DNA of 64,000 bases from Chlorophyllum brunneum (taxonomy: Eukaryota > Basidiomycota > Agaricomycetes > Agaricales > Agaricaceae). The notes below the pieces were generated by a model. The model made no database searches. It was not told the origin of the DNA and worked only from the letters and a program-made list of their open reading frames with translations. Made by a program: the position numbers and the translations under genes. Below, piece by piece: positions 33,175 through 43,138 of the stretch. The stretch's first letter is position 1. Each line of letters starts with the position of its first letter. Location of the stretch: assembly GCA_963576785.1 (NCBI GenBank), contig OY756149.1:744001-808000 (forward strand). The letters run 5' to 3'.

Positions 33175-33933
33175 GCGCAAACCCGCGAGCCAATAAATCT
33201 AGAGTTTCTGTCTTATCCCACAATAGACAATATGTAATCCCCCAGAAACGAAACTCTATGCACGAACTTCTCCTCGACTCAACAATCCAGACAAGAAAAG
33301 GATGCAGACCAATTACAACCCTTGTAGACTCCGGATGCACCCACACGTGCATAGCACAACAAATGATAGATGAAGAACAGATCCCGACTAAACCCCTGGA
33401 GACCCTGATCAGAGTAATCAATGCCGACAGAACAGAAAATAAAAAGGGAGAGATAATGGACAAGGCACAACTGGTATTAAACAATGGCAACCACACAGAA
33501 CAAATCGACGCTCTAGTAACACAATTGGAAAGCGCAGACCTATATCTTGGACACAACTGGCTGGTCAAGCATAACCCGGAAATCGATTGGAACAATCACG
33601 TCATACGATTCACCAGATGCCCAGACAATTGCAAAATATCACACAACGACATACGGTTCAAAGAGAGAATATGGACAGTCAAGGAACACATTGATGAGAA
33701 AAAGGCGGACCGGACAAATGATGAAGATCTACCACCATACCTCCGACGATACACCCACCTATTCAACAAAAAGAACTTCGATAAACTACCCGAGCACACG
33801 GTATGGGACCATGAGATAAACCTGTCTGAAGATGTACCCCCGGTACTACAGTCCAAGGTCTATCCAATGACAATAGCGGAGAAACAGGAACTACAGAAGT
33901 TCCTTGACAAAAACCTGGCCTCAGGACGAATCA
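33138..33933 (+). pseudogene. pol: gypsy-3 pol, first part (protease, start of RT)
   Basis: Open in the -1 frame relative to gag. The protease motif TTLVDSGCTHTC is intact (near 33318-33352). The stretch runs through DLYLGHNWLVKHNPEIDW to QELQKFLDKNLASGRI at the RT N-terminus, where gypsy-2 inserted. Removing gypsy-2 and one copy of AATCA restores the frame (SGRI to RPSQSPYATP). Confidence 0.92.
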
Positions 33934-34233
33934 TGTTACGACCTTAGTCTCTGACTCAGGTTGCAAGCCTTTGGATAAAGGAAAGGAAGTAGAGAAGGGA
34001 AGAAGGGATGATACGATTGGTAAAGTGTAAGGAATACATCAAGTATTACTACACTTTATATACTAGTGGTAGAGGCTAATAATAAGGGAGTCGAGTAATG
34101 GAGTCATAGGAGACGGGTAGAACGAGTCAGGTAGGAGGCACAGCCTCTAGGGTGATACAGGAGATGAAACAAGTATGAGAGTACACGAGGTAGCGGGCGC
34201 ATGATGGGAATGAACGGTCTATGATTCGTAACA
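33934..34233 (-). repeat. 3' LTR of gypsy-2
   Basis: Ends TGTTACG and CGTAACA. The polypurine tract on the sense strand (GAAAGGGAGGTAT) is at 34234-34246. Confidence 0.95.
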
Positions 34234-34346
34234 ATACCTCCCTTTCAAGCTTCATGTCCTCATGATACGTATTACTGTAAAGGTCCTTTGTAAGATAGAA
34301 CATATGGAATTTTGTTAAAGTTTTTAAGAAAACCCGACGAGTGTTT

Positions 34347-35183
34347 TTACTCGTTCATGGGTACGGCCGCTCCCAGAGCTCTGGCCAAGTCCTTCTTGTT
34401 TCCTCCAATAAGAGGTGTCTTGTCAACACGTCGTAAACCAATCCAGAGGGGTGCGTGTGGTGGTCCTTCTTTAAACAGAAAGTGGGTGTGGTTGTTGTAC
34501 GTAGTGTTGTCGTTGGTGTGATTGCTTAAAAGTTTGTACACGATCTCTTTCCAATAATCGTTGTCCTTTTCTCCTTCTGATTTCAAAGTGTTATATCCTG
34601 TTGGCGGGTGGAAAGTCATGGGTGTGATGGGGGGTACTACCGTGGTGAGTATGGTTTGGAGGTGAGCGACTTCCTCTTCGATGTCGGGGTTGAGTAGCTG
34701 GTCGGCGGCGGTTCTTTCTTGCGTCTTTTGTTCGCATGTGTGGCAGATGTGGTGTTGGATGGGGAATGGGTCGTTACTAACGAGTAGTCGATTAACGATG
34801 TGGTGGGAGAGGTTGTCTGTGCTTCTGGATTCGTACGTATTGAGTCGTTCGGCTAGGGCTACAAGGATACTGTGCATCCGAGCTCGTATGTTGGAGATAA
34901 CGAGGAGTTGCAAGTCGTCGTTAATCTCGTACAAGTGTCTCTCCAGTTGGTCTCTCCTTCCTTCGTTGATGATGAACTGATTGAGTCTTGGAGTGGCGTC
35001 AGATAAGGTGTCCATAATTTTCGAGGCTCCTTCTTGGGTTGCTTTTACTGCTGCTCCCAGTAGTATTATGGTGTCGACTAGGGTTTCTCCTTCCACGATT
35101 TCTTCCTGGTTGGTCCTTTCTGGGACGAGTTCTTCAAATTCTGCGAGGTAGGGGTACGGGGTAAGTTGGCGTTCGGCGGGCAT
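34347..35183 (-). CDS. gypsy-2 ORF3: unrecognised 278-aa protein downstream of pol
   Basis: An intact frame begins MPAERQLTPYPYLAEFEELV and ends GAAVPMNE. It looks soluble and mostly helical, with charged stretches (NEGRRDQLERHLYEIN). A Cys/His cluster (HHICHTCEQK) lies near residue 150 and a conserved C-terminal region (YWKEIVYKLL, then PHAPLWIGLRRVDKTP) from about residue 210. I see no signal peptide or membrane span, so an envelope role is not supported. Homologues sit in the same place in gypsy-1 (20990-21948) and gypsy-3 (43236-44071), so it belongs to the family. I do not recognise the protein. It overlaps the small ORF at 35078-35284 in another frame. Confidence 0.8.
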   Translation of the reverse strand: MPAERQLTPYPYLAEFEELVPERTNQEEIVEGETLVDTIILLGAAVKATQEGASKIMDTLSDATPRLNQFIINEGRRDQLERHLYEINDDLQLLVISNIRARMHSILVALAERLNTYESRSTDNLSHHIVNRLLVSNDPFPIQHHICHTCEQKTQERTAADQLLNPDIEEEVAHLQTILTTVVPPITPMTFHPPTGYNTLKSEGEKDNDYWKEIVYKLLSNHTNDNTTYNNHTHFLFKEGPPHAPLWIGLRRVDKTPLIGGNKKDLARALGAAVPMNE

Positions 35184-35284
35184 GGTGTATTGTAGAGATA
35201 GTTGGCAAAGTCAAGGGTGAAGTGAATACCACGAGTGATGCGATGAGTGTAGTGGTTACTTGAGATGCGAGGTTTGCTGTTCAT
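35078..35284 (-). CDS. Small 68-aa ORF overlapping the pol stop of gypsy-2
   Basis: It starts MNSKPRISSNHYTHRITRGI. Its ATG overlaps the pol stop codon as ATGA (35281-35284), a layout known from coupled termination-reinitiation in other elements and viruses. The same ORF with the same overlap is in gypsy-3 (43135-43341: MNNRSRIPSNHYTQSITRCI) and, more diverged, in gypsy-1 (starting at 21948). It could be a leader that carries ribosomes to ORF3, whose ATG is about 100 nt downstream in another frame. Whether it is translated is unknown. Confidence 0.5.
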   Translation of the reverse strand: MNSKPRISSNHYTHRITRGIHFTLDFANYLYNTPCPPNANLPRTPTSQNLKNSSQKGPTRKKSWKEKP

Positions 35285-38200
35285 AATTGCTGTTTTTTAC
35301 CTCCCCTTTTTATAGGTTTCGTCCTCGAAATCTTGCTTATGAATTCTTGTACTGCTTCCTTGGCGCTGTCTAAGTTTGTTTCGTTTTCCCATGTATCTTC
35401 TTCGGACGTATATCCTTTCCAGTGTATTAGGTACTGTTTTCGTTTCCCTTTCATGCGGTGTCCTCGGACTTCGTCTACTTCGTAGTGTTCTTCATCGTTA
35501 ACTATCTCGGGGATCGGTGGTGGCGGAGTGCGCTGGCTGTCATACTCGGGGTTGTGATAGGGGGAAAGTAGTCTGCTGTTGAATATGTCGTGTATCGCCC
35601 ATGTTTCAGGTAGCTCCAGGCGGTAGCTTGTTTCGCCTATTTTTTCTTTTACTCGGAACGGTCCATATCTCTTGTGATCTAATTTTTTCGTTGGTCTTGT
35701 TGTCCTAATATTATCTGCTTCCAGCCAAATTTGGTCTCCTGTTTGGTACTCGTGTTCTGGCTTTGTGCTGTTTCGTTTTTCCATCTGTATCTGGTTTTGT
35801 TGGAGCATTTTGATCGTTGCTTGGCGTATGTCCTGCAGTTCTTGTATTCTTTCCGTGATTGCTGGAGCCTTGATCTCATTTGAGATGTCGCCCTTCCATG
35901 GGTGTCGTCCGTATACTATCTGGAACGGTGAATGTCCTGTGGCGCTATGTGTTTTATCGTTATACTGGAATTCTGCCGTGCTGAGCCATTTCTTCCAGTT
36001 GTTCTGTGCGTGATTGACTACATTTCTGAGGTAAGCCTCAACCTCTTGGTTGATGTGCTCCGTTTGACCGTCTGTTTGTGGGTGGTATGCCGTGGATAGG
36101 TTTCGTTGGGTGCCGGTTGCTTTGCAAAGTTCCGCCATGAATTTTGATGCGAACTGTGGGCCTCTGTCACTGATGATCCTGCGTGGTATCCCATGTTGTC
36201 TCCATATGTCATCCCGATATATATCTCCTAGCTCCTCGGATGATAGGGTGGTGTTAACTGCTCGTAGTCTGATCATTTTGCTGAAACGATCAACAATGAC
36301 AAGTATCGCGTCGTATCCCTCTGATTCTGGCAGTGGTCCTATCATGTCGATTGATATCTCTTCCCATGGTCCGGTGGGTATTGGTAACGGATGGAGGTGT
36401 GTGGTAGGTCGTGTTCGGAGTATTTTATTTCTCTGACATGTGTCACATCCCTTGATGTATCGTTTAACATCGTTACGCATTTGTGGCCACCAATATGTCC
36501 TTTTGAGGAGTTCGATCATTCTGTGTTGTCCCGGGTGTCCTACGTCCGTTTTGTCGTGGTGTTGTTGGAGTATTTCTTGGCGTAATTCGGTGTTTGGTGG
36601 TACGTATATTCTTCCTTCGAAGATGGGTAATCCATCAGTTTCCCATATCTCCTCTGGTCGTTTCTCCTTTTCTCTTAACCATTGTGTTTCTCTCCTCTGC
36701 TCCTTTCGCAGTCGGTGTTTCAGGTCTTCTTCTCCCGATATATCCCACATTTGTCTGATCTCGGTGGTAGTGTTGTCGAATAGGTGGTCGGGTAATAGCG
36801 TGATATCTGTGTTGTCTCTGGTTGTGTCCGTTTTCGTTAGTCTTGATAACACATCTGCTTTTGTGTTTGTTTTTCCGGGTATGTGTTTTAACGTGTAGTG
36901 ATATTCCTGTAGTTCCAGTTGCCATCTCGCCTGTCGTCCTGTGAGTTGTTGCGGTTTCCTAAAGTATTCCAAGTTCTTGTGGTCCGTCCATATCTTGAAT
37001 GGTTTGTTGGCGTCGAGTAGATATTGTCTCCAAGTTTTGACCGCTTCTCGGATTGCCAATAGTTCTTTGTCATAGATCTGGTAATTTCGTTCTGCCGGTG
37101 TCATTGTTCTCGAGTGGAATGCGATTGGGTGCCACTGGTTATCTTGGTCTTGTGATAATACCGCTCCTACTCCGTACCCTGATGCGTCTACCTCCACTCT
37201 ATATTGTCCTTTATCTCGGGGCATCGCTAGTACTGGTTCGCTCGTGATTTTCTTCTTGATTTCTTCGAACGCTTGTTGTTGTCGTTCTGACCATGACCAT
37301 TGTGCGTCTTTCTTCTTGAGTTCATGTAGTGGTGTTGCTATGTTACTGAAGTCTTGTATGAATCGTCGGTAGAAATTTGCAAAGCCGAGGAATTTTTCGA
37401 CATCCTTCACGGATTTGGGTGTTGGCCATTCCCTTACTGCTTTCACCTTCTCTTCCTCCATTTTAATGCTGCCCTGTCCTACCACAAAGCCCAGTATGGG
37501 TATTTCTTTCGCGTCGAACATACATTTTGATCGTTTGAAGTATAGCTGGTGTTTGGCTGCAATGTCTAAGAACCGTGTTGTTCTTTTCTCGAGTTCCTCC
37601 TGTGTGGTTCCTGGAATGACGAAATCGTCCATGTAGTTGACAAGCGTCCCTTCATGTAATAGTTCTCGGAATATCGTGTTCATCATTCTTTGGAAGGTTG
37701 CCGGTGAATTGCTCATTCCGAAGAACATGACCGTAGGTTCAAATAATCCGTTGTTTGTTACGAACGCTGCCTTCCATTCATCTCCTTTCCTGATTCGGAC
37801 GTTGTTGTATCCCCAAATGATGTCGAGTTTATTAAACACTTTTGCGTCCTTTAGTCGGTCTAGAACTTCGCTTATTAGTGGTAGTGGTGTTTTATCTTTG
37901 ATAGTGTGTTCGTTCAGCTTCTTGTAATCTTGTACCAGGCGTTTTGTTCCGTCTTTTTTTGGTATGAAGAAGCATGGGGTGGCGTAGGGGGATTGTGATG
38001 GTCTGATACGTCCTGAGGCGAGGTTTTCGTCGAGGAATTTTTGTAGTTCCTGTTTTTCCGTTATTGTCATTGGGTAAACTTTGGACTGTAGTACCGGCGG
38101 TGCATCCTCTGACAGATTTATCTCGTGATCCCATACCGTGTGTGCGGGTAGATTATCGAAGTTCTTTTTGTTGAATAAATGGGTGTACTGTCGGAGGTAT

Positions 38201-38691
38201 GGTGGTAGATCTTCATCGTCCGTCGGGTCCGCCTTTTTCTCTTCAATGTGTTCCTTGACTGTCCGTATTCTTTCGTTGAACTGTATGTCACTATGTGATG
38301 TTTTGCAATCTTCTGGACATCTCGTGAATCGTATGACATGATTGTTCCAATCGATTTCCGGGTTATGTTTAACCAGCCAATCGTGTCCCAGGTATAAGTC
38401 CGCGCTTTCTAATTGTGTTACTAGAGCGTCGATTTGTTCCGTGTGGTTGCCGTTGTTTAGTACCAATTGTGCTTTGTCTGTTATTTCCCCCTTTCTATTC
38501 TCCGTTCCATCGGCGTTGATTACTTTGATTGGGGTTTCCAGGGCTTTAGTCGGGATCTGTTCTTTTTCTACTGTTCGTTGTGCTATGCACGTGTGGGTGC
38601 ATCCAGAGTCTACCAGGGTTGTAATTGGTTTGCGTCCTTTTCTTGTTTGGATTGTTGAGTCGAGGAGAAGTTCGCGCGTAGAGTTTCGTTT
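35281..38691 (-). CDS. pol: gypsy-2 pol polyprotein (protease, RT, RNase H, integrase, chromodomain)
   Basis: An open stretch of 1136 codons. In order: protease (LVDSGCTHTC); RT (FIPKKDGTKRLVQDYKKLNE, KLDIIWGYNN, NYMDDFVIPG); RNase H (VEVDASGYGVGAVLSQ, NYQIYDKELLAI, WTDHKNLEYF); the H2C2 zinc region (HRMIELLKRTYWWPQM, CDTCQRNK); the integrase core with D,D,E in DMIGPLPESEG, SDRGPQF and TEHINQEVE; and a C-terminal chromodomain (YLIHWKGYTSEEDTWENE). Chromodomains guide integration to methylated-histone chromatin in related elements. All catalytic residues are present. The frame is -1 relative to gag. A TAA at 38692-38694 separates it from gag, and the ATG present at this place in gypsy-3 is ACG here, so its start is uncertain. 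Confidence 0.93.
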   Translation of the reverse strand, partial: KRNSTRELLLDSTIQTRKGRKPITTLVDSGCTHTCIAQRTVEKEQIPTKALETPIKVINADGTENRKGEITDKAQLVLNNGNHTEQIDALVTQLESADLYLGHDWLVKHNPEIDWNNHVIRFTRCPEDCKTSHSDIQFNERIRTVKEHIEEKKADPTDDEDLPPYLRQYTHLFNKKNFDNLPAHTVWDHEINLSEDAPPVLQSKVYPMTITEKQELQKFLDENLASGRIRPSQSPYATPCFFIPKKDGTKRLVQDYKKLNEHTIKDKTPLPLISEVLDRLKDAKVFNKLDIIWGYNNVRIRKGDEWKAAFVTNNGLFEPTVMFFGMSNSPATFQRMMNTIFRELLHEGTLVNYMDDFVIPGTTQEELEKRTTRFLDIAAKHQLYFKRSKCMFDAKEIPILGFVVGQGSIKMEEEKVKAVREWPTPKSVKDVEKFLGFANFYRRFIQDFSNIATPLHELKKKDAQWSWSERQQQAFEEIKKKITSEPVLAMPRDKGQYRVEVDASGYGVGAVLSQDQDNQWHPIAFHSRTMTPAERNYQIYDKELLAIREAVKTWRQYLLDANKPFKIWTDHKNLEYFRKPQQLTGRQARWQLELQEYHYTLKHIPGKTNTKADVLSRLTKTDTTRDNTDITLLPDHLFDNTTTEIRQMWDISGEEDLKHRLRKEQRRETQWLREKEKRPEEIWETDGLPIFEGRIYVPPNTELRQEILQQHHDKTDVGHPGQHRMIELLKRTYWWPQMRNDVKRYIKGCDTCQRNKILRTRPTTHLHPLPIPTGPWEEISIDMIGPLPESEGYDAILVIVDRFSKMIRLRAVNTTLSSEELGDIYRDDIWRQHGIPRRIISDRGPQFASKFMAELCKATGTQRNLSTAYHPQTDGQTEHINQEVEAYLRNVVNHAQNNWKKWLSTAEFQYNDKTHSATGHSPFQIVYGRHPWKGDISNEIKAPAITERIQELQDIRQATIKMLQQNQIQMEKRNSTKPEHEYQTGDQIWLEADNIRTTRPTKKLDHKRYGPFRVKEKIGETSYRLELPETWAIHDIFNSRLLSPYHNPEYDSQRTPPPPIPEIVNDEEHYEVDEVRGHRMKGKRKQYLIHWKGYTSEEDTWENETNLDSAKEAVQEFISKISRTKPIKRGGKKQQL

Positions 38692-38762
38692 TTAGGGAAT
38701 CACGTATCGTCTATTGTGTGATAAAACAGAAACTCTAGTTTTATTGGCTCGCGGGTTTGCGC

Positions 38763-40034
38763 CTACTCGGAGCCTTCGACAAAATCCTCTTTCTCCTCTC
38801 TTTCTTGTTTATCATCCTCGTTGACTTCTCTGATATGGGCTTTCTTGGGTGCTCGGCAGTTCTTCGAGATGTGGCCCTGTTTACCGCAATTGTAACACGT
38901 TATTTTGGTGTACGTGACTTTTGTTTTCTTCCTGCAGTATTTGGCAATATGGCCATAGAGGTTACAATTGTAGCACCTCGGTTTTCCAGCTTGATCGGTG
39001 TCTGCCCTTTGTCGTCCTATCTCCATGGGTTGTCCTCTTCCCCCATAGATAACTCCGGTGGTGGTTTTGACATCTCCTCTAGTGATGTCCGTTGCTTCGT
39101 AACCTTGTCCTACTGCGAGGATCGTGGTTTTCCATTTGCTGTATGTTGTTGGGACGGAGGTTGTCGGGTAACCTACTATGGTTCGGATAATGTCTGCTCG
39201 TGTGTGGCGCTTGAGAAGGAATATCGCGTGTGTGTCGTCTGTTCCTGCTTGGGCTCTCAATGCTTCGAATTCGATTAAGAAGTCTGCTGTGTTCTTCTTT
39301 CCTTGTTTGAATGTCTCTATTTCTCCTTCGGCTATGGCTTTCCTATTCCCCAAGGAGAATGTGGCTTCTACTTCTTTCGTAAAGTCCTCCCAAGCCGGTG
39401 TTTTCTTGTTCTGGATGGCTTGTAGTTGCGTGTTGGCGTAAGGACCTGCTAGTCCTCCTTTCATCCTTGCCAAAATGGCTACTATTTTCTGTTCTTCCTC
39501 CTCTATCTTGTTGAACATTAGCCATAAGGATATGGCTCTCCACCAATCGTCAAATTTGGTCCTATCCCCATTAAAATATCCTGGTTCCGGGGCTAGGTTC
39601 TTTGGTACGTTGATCTCGTCTGTCATTTCTGGTTCTGATTCTGGTTCGCTGTGTTCGTTTTCGTAGGTCTCGGCGATTTCTATATCAGCTGTGGCGTCGG
39701 CGACTTCTGTGTCGAATTCGGTTTCAAATAGAGCTGTGTCGATTTCTTCTTCAAACGGAGCTGGTTCTTCGTCTGTACTGTGTTCGGATTCTTCCTCGTA
39801 GGTTTCGGCGATATCTATATCGGATGTGTTCTCGGCGACTTCTGTGTCGAATTCGGTTTCAAATAGAGCTGTGGTCTCGTCTACGCTGTGTTCGGATTTT
39901 TGCCGTTTAAGGCCTTCAGGGATTTCTGGTTCTGTTGATCGTTTGGATCCTGTTGCTACGGGTGAACCCTGGATGTCTGTTGGTCTCGGAGCTCTCTGTC
40001 TTCTCGGTGTTCTCGATGAGCTACTGCTGCTCAT
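38763..40034 (-). CDS. gag: gypsy-2 gag, intact 423 aa
   Basis: It starts MSSSSSSRTPRRQRAPRPTD and ends KEDFVEGSE. The acidic repeat ALFETEFDTEVA occurs twice and makes this gag slightly longer than that of gypsy-3. It has the capsid-like domain (YFNGDRTKFDDWWRAISLWL) and two CCHC knuckles (CYNCNLYGHIAKYC; CYNCGKQGHISKNC) for RNA packaging. The Arg codons that are TGA in gypsy-1 and gypsy-3 are CGA here. Confidence 0.95.
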   Translation of the reverse strand: MSSSSSSRTPRRQRAPRPTDIQGSPVATGSKRSTEPEIPEGLKRQKSEHSVDETTALFETEFDTEVAENTSDIDIAETYEEESEHSTDEEPAPFEEEIDTALFETEFDTEVADATADIEIAETYENEHSEPESEPEMTDEINVPKNLAPEPGYFNGDRTKFDDWWRAISLWLMFNKIEEEEQKIVAILARMKGGLAGPYANTQLQAIQNKKTPAWEDFTKEVEATFSLGNRKAIAEGEIETFKQGKKNTADFLIEFEALRAQAGTDDTHAIFLLKRHTRADIIRTIVGYPTTSVPTTYSKWKTTILAVGQGYEATDITRGDVKTTTGVIYGGRGQPMEIGRQRADTDQAGKPRCYNCNLYGHIAKYCRKKTKVTYTKITCYNCGKQGHISKNCRAPKKAHIREVNEDDKQEREEKEDFVEGSE

Positions 40035-40114
40035 ATACTGTTGTCCTGGTCGGAGGCTATTATTCCAAGCCTAGTTACGAATAGTGGCACCTCTCTTGCA
40101 AGGTGAGTTGAGTG

Positions 40115-40126
40115 ACACTTTACCAA
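40115..40126 (-). promoter_or_regulatory. gypsy-2 self-priming primer-binding site
   Basis: The sense strand reads TTTGGTAAAGTGTCA right after the 5' LTR. Twelve bases pair with ACACTTTACCAA in the LTR (minus strand of 40211-40222). Confidence 0.78.
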
Positions 40127-40127
40127 A

Positions 40128-40427
40128 TGTTACGACCTTAGTCTCTGACTCAGGTTGCAAGCCTTTGGATAAAGGAAAGGAAGTAGAGAAGGGAAGAAGG
40201 GATGATACGATTGGTAAAGTGTAAGGAATACATCAAGTATTACTACACTTTATATACTAGTGGTAGAGGCTAATAATAAGGGAGTCGAGTAACGGAGTCA
40301 TAGGAGACGGGTAGAACGAGTCAGGTAGGAGGCACAGCCTCTAGGGTGATACAGGAGATGAAACAAGTATGAGAGTACATGAGGTAGCGGGCGCATGATG
40401 GGAATGAACGGTCTATGATTCGTAACA
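40128..40427 (-). repeat. 5' LTR of gypsy-2
   Basis: 300 bp, two differences from the 3' LTR. It is followed by the AATCA duplication and the resumed gypsy-3 pol. Confidence 0.95.
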
Positions 40428-43138
40428 AATCAGACCATCACAATCCCCCTACGCCACCCCATGTTTCTTTATACCAAAAAAGGACGGAACAAAACGCCTG
40501 GTACAGGATTATAAAAAGCTGAATGAACACACCATCAAGGATAAAATGCCACTGCCACTCATAGGTGAAGTTCTAGACCGATTAAAGGATGCAAAGGTGT
40601 TCAACAAGCTCGATATCATTTGGGGATATAACAACGTCAGGATCAGAGAAGGGGATGAATGGAAGGCAGTGTTTGTAACCAACAACGGATTATTCGAACC
40701 TACGGTCATGTTCTTTGGGATGAGCAATTCACCGGCAACCTTTCAGAGAATGATAAACATGGTATTTCGGGAAATGTTACATGAGGGAACACTTGTCAAC
40801 TACATGGACAATTTTGTCATTCCAGGAACCACACAGGAAGAACTCGAGGAAAGAACAACACGGTTCTTAGACATTGCAGCCAAGCACCAGCTCTACTTCA
40901 AGCGGTCAAAATGTGTGTTCGACGCAAAGGAAATACCCATACTAGGCTTTATAGTGGGACAAGGCAGCGTTAAAATGGAGGAAGAAAAGGTGAAAGCAGT
41001 AAGAGAATGGCCAACACCCAAATCCGTGAAAGACATCGAAAAATTCCTGGGTTTTGCAAACTTCTACCGACGATTCATACAAGACTTCAGTAACATAGCA
41101 ACACCCCTACACGAGCTGAAGAAGAAAGATGCACAATGGTCATGGTCAGAACGACAACAACAGGCATTTGAGAAGATCAAAGAAAAGATCACAAGCGAAC
41201 CAGTACTAGCAATGCCTCAAGACAAAGGACAATACAGGGTAGAAGTGGATGCATTGGGATACGGAGTAGGAGTGGTATTATTACAAAACCAGAATGACCA
41301 GTGGCACCCAATCACCTTTCACTCGAGAACAATGATACCGGCAGAACAAAACTACCAAATCTACGACAAAGAACTACTAGCAATCCAAGAAGTGATCAAA
41401 ACGTGGAGACAATACCTACTCGATGCCGACAAACCATTCGAGATATGGACGGACCACAAGAACTTAGAATACTTCAGGAAACCGCAACAACTCATAGGAT
41501 GACAGGCAAGATGGCAACTGGAATTACAGGAATATCGCTACACACTAAAACACATACCCGGAAAGACAAACACGAAAGCAGATGTGCTATCAAGACTAGC
41601 AAAAATGGACACAACCAGAGACAACACAAATATCATGCTATTATCCGACTACTTATTCGATAACACTATCACTGAGATCAGGCAAATTTGGGAAATATCG
41701 GGAGAAGAAGACCTGAAACACCGATTACGAAAGGAGCAAAGAAGAGAAACACAGTGGCTAAGAGAAAAGGAGAAACGACCAGAGGAGATATGGGAAACTG
41801 ATGGATTACCCATATTTGAAGGAAGAATATATGTGCTACCAAACGCCAACGAAATACTCCAACAACACCACGACAAAACGGACATAGGACACCTGGGACA
41901 GCACAGAATGATCGAACTCCTCAAAAGGACATATTGGTGGCCACAAATGTGCAATGATGTTAAACGATACATCAAGGGATGCGACACATGTCAGCAAAAC
42001 AAAATACTCCGGACACGACCTACCACACATCTCCATCCATTACCGATACCCATGGGAAGAAATATCAATCGACATGATAGGACCACTGCCAGAATCAGAC
42101 GGATATGACGCGATACTTGTCATTGTTGATTGTTTCAGCAAAATGATCAGACTACATGCAGTTAACACCACCCTATCATCCGAAGAGTTAGGAGATATTT
42201 ATCGTGACAATATATGGAGGCAACACGGGATACCACACAGGATCATCAGTGACAGAGGCCCACAATTTGCATCAAAATTCATGGCAGAACTTTGCAGAGC
42301 AACCGGCACCCAACATAACCTATCCACAGCATACCATCCACAAACAGATGGTCAGACAGAGCGCATCAACCAGGAGGTTGAGGCATACCTCAGAAATGTA
42401 ATCAACCATGCACAGGACAACTGGAAGAAATGGCTCAGCACAGCAGAATTCCAGTATAACGATAAAACACATAGTGCCACTGGACATTCACTGTTCCAGA
42501 TAGTATACGGACGACATCCCTGGAAAGGGGATATCTCAAACGAGGTCAAGGCACCTGCGATCACGGAGCAAATACAGGAGTTACAGGGTATGCGCCAAGA
42601 AACGATCAAAATGCTACAACAAAACCAGACACAGATGGAGAAACGGAACAGCACAAAGCCAGAACACGAATATAGGGCAGGAGACCAAGTTTGGCTTGAA
42701 GCAGATAATATTAGAATGACATGGCCGACAAGAAAACTTGATCACAGGAGATACGGACCATTCCGAGTAAAAGAAAAAATAGGCAAAACAAGCTACCGAC
42801 TGGAACTACCCGAAACATGGGCAATACATGACGTGTTTAATAGCAGACTCCTCTCCCCCTATCACAAACCCGAGTATGACAGCCAGCGTACTCCACCACC
42901 ACCAATCCCTGAGATAATCAATGATGAGGAACATTACAAGGTAGATGAAGTCCGAGGACACCACACAAGGGGAAAACAAAAACAGTACCTAATACACTGG
43001 AAAGGGTATACATCTGAAGAAGATACATGGGAAAATGAAGCAAATCTGGAAAACGCCAAAGAATCAGTACAGGAGTTTATGAGCAAGATTTCGAGGACGA
43101 AACCTATAAAAAGGGGAGGTAAAAAGCAGCAATTATGA
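40428..43138 (+). pseudogene. pol: gypsy-3 pol, second part (RT, RNase H, integrase, chromodomain)
   Basis: Continues the RT after gypsy-2 (QSPYATPCFFIPKKDGTK). The active site reads NYMDNFVIPG at 40801-40812: the second catalytic Asp is Asn, a GAT to AAT change at a CpG. A TGA at 41500-41502 replaces CGA of gypsy-2. An 8-bp deletion near 42050 shifts the frame between PLPIP and WEEISIDMIG. Integrase (SDRGPQF, TERINQEVE) and chromodomain (YLIHWKGYTSEEDTWENE) follow. The stop TGA at 43136-43138 overlaps the next ATG. Confidence 0.93.

Larger units (their letters stand above)
33934..40427 (-). mobile_element. gypsy-2: nearly intact Ty3/gypsy element nested in gypsy-3
   Basis: LTRs of 300 bp at 33934-34233 and 40128-40427 differ at only two positions that I can find, both C/T at CpG. 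A perfect target duplication AATCA lies at 33929-33933 and 40428-40432. Gag (423 aa), a 1136-codon pol and a 278-aa ORF3 are open. The one visible defect is a TAA at 38692-38694 in the pol frame between gag and protease. It is the youngest element in the window and has kept many CpG sites. Confidence 0.96.

Noticed and set aside
34347..35183. ORF3 as an envelope gene, which would make gypsy-2 retrovirus-like.
   Set aside because: There is no signal peptide, membrane span or cleavage motif; the position alone is not enough.
37053..40074. Many plus-strand ORFs of 60-170 codons across gypsy-2.
   Set aside because: They are shadows of gag and pol on the minus strand; the true frames carry the catalytic motifs.
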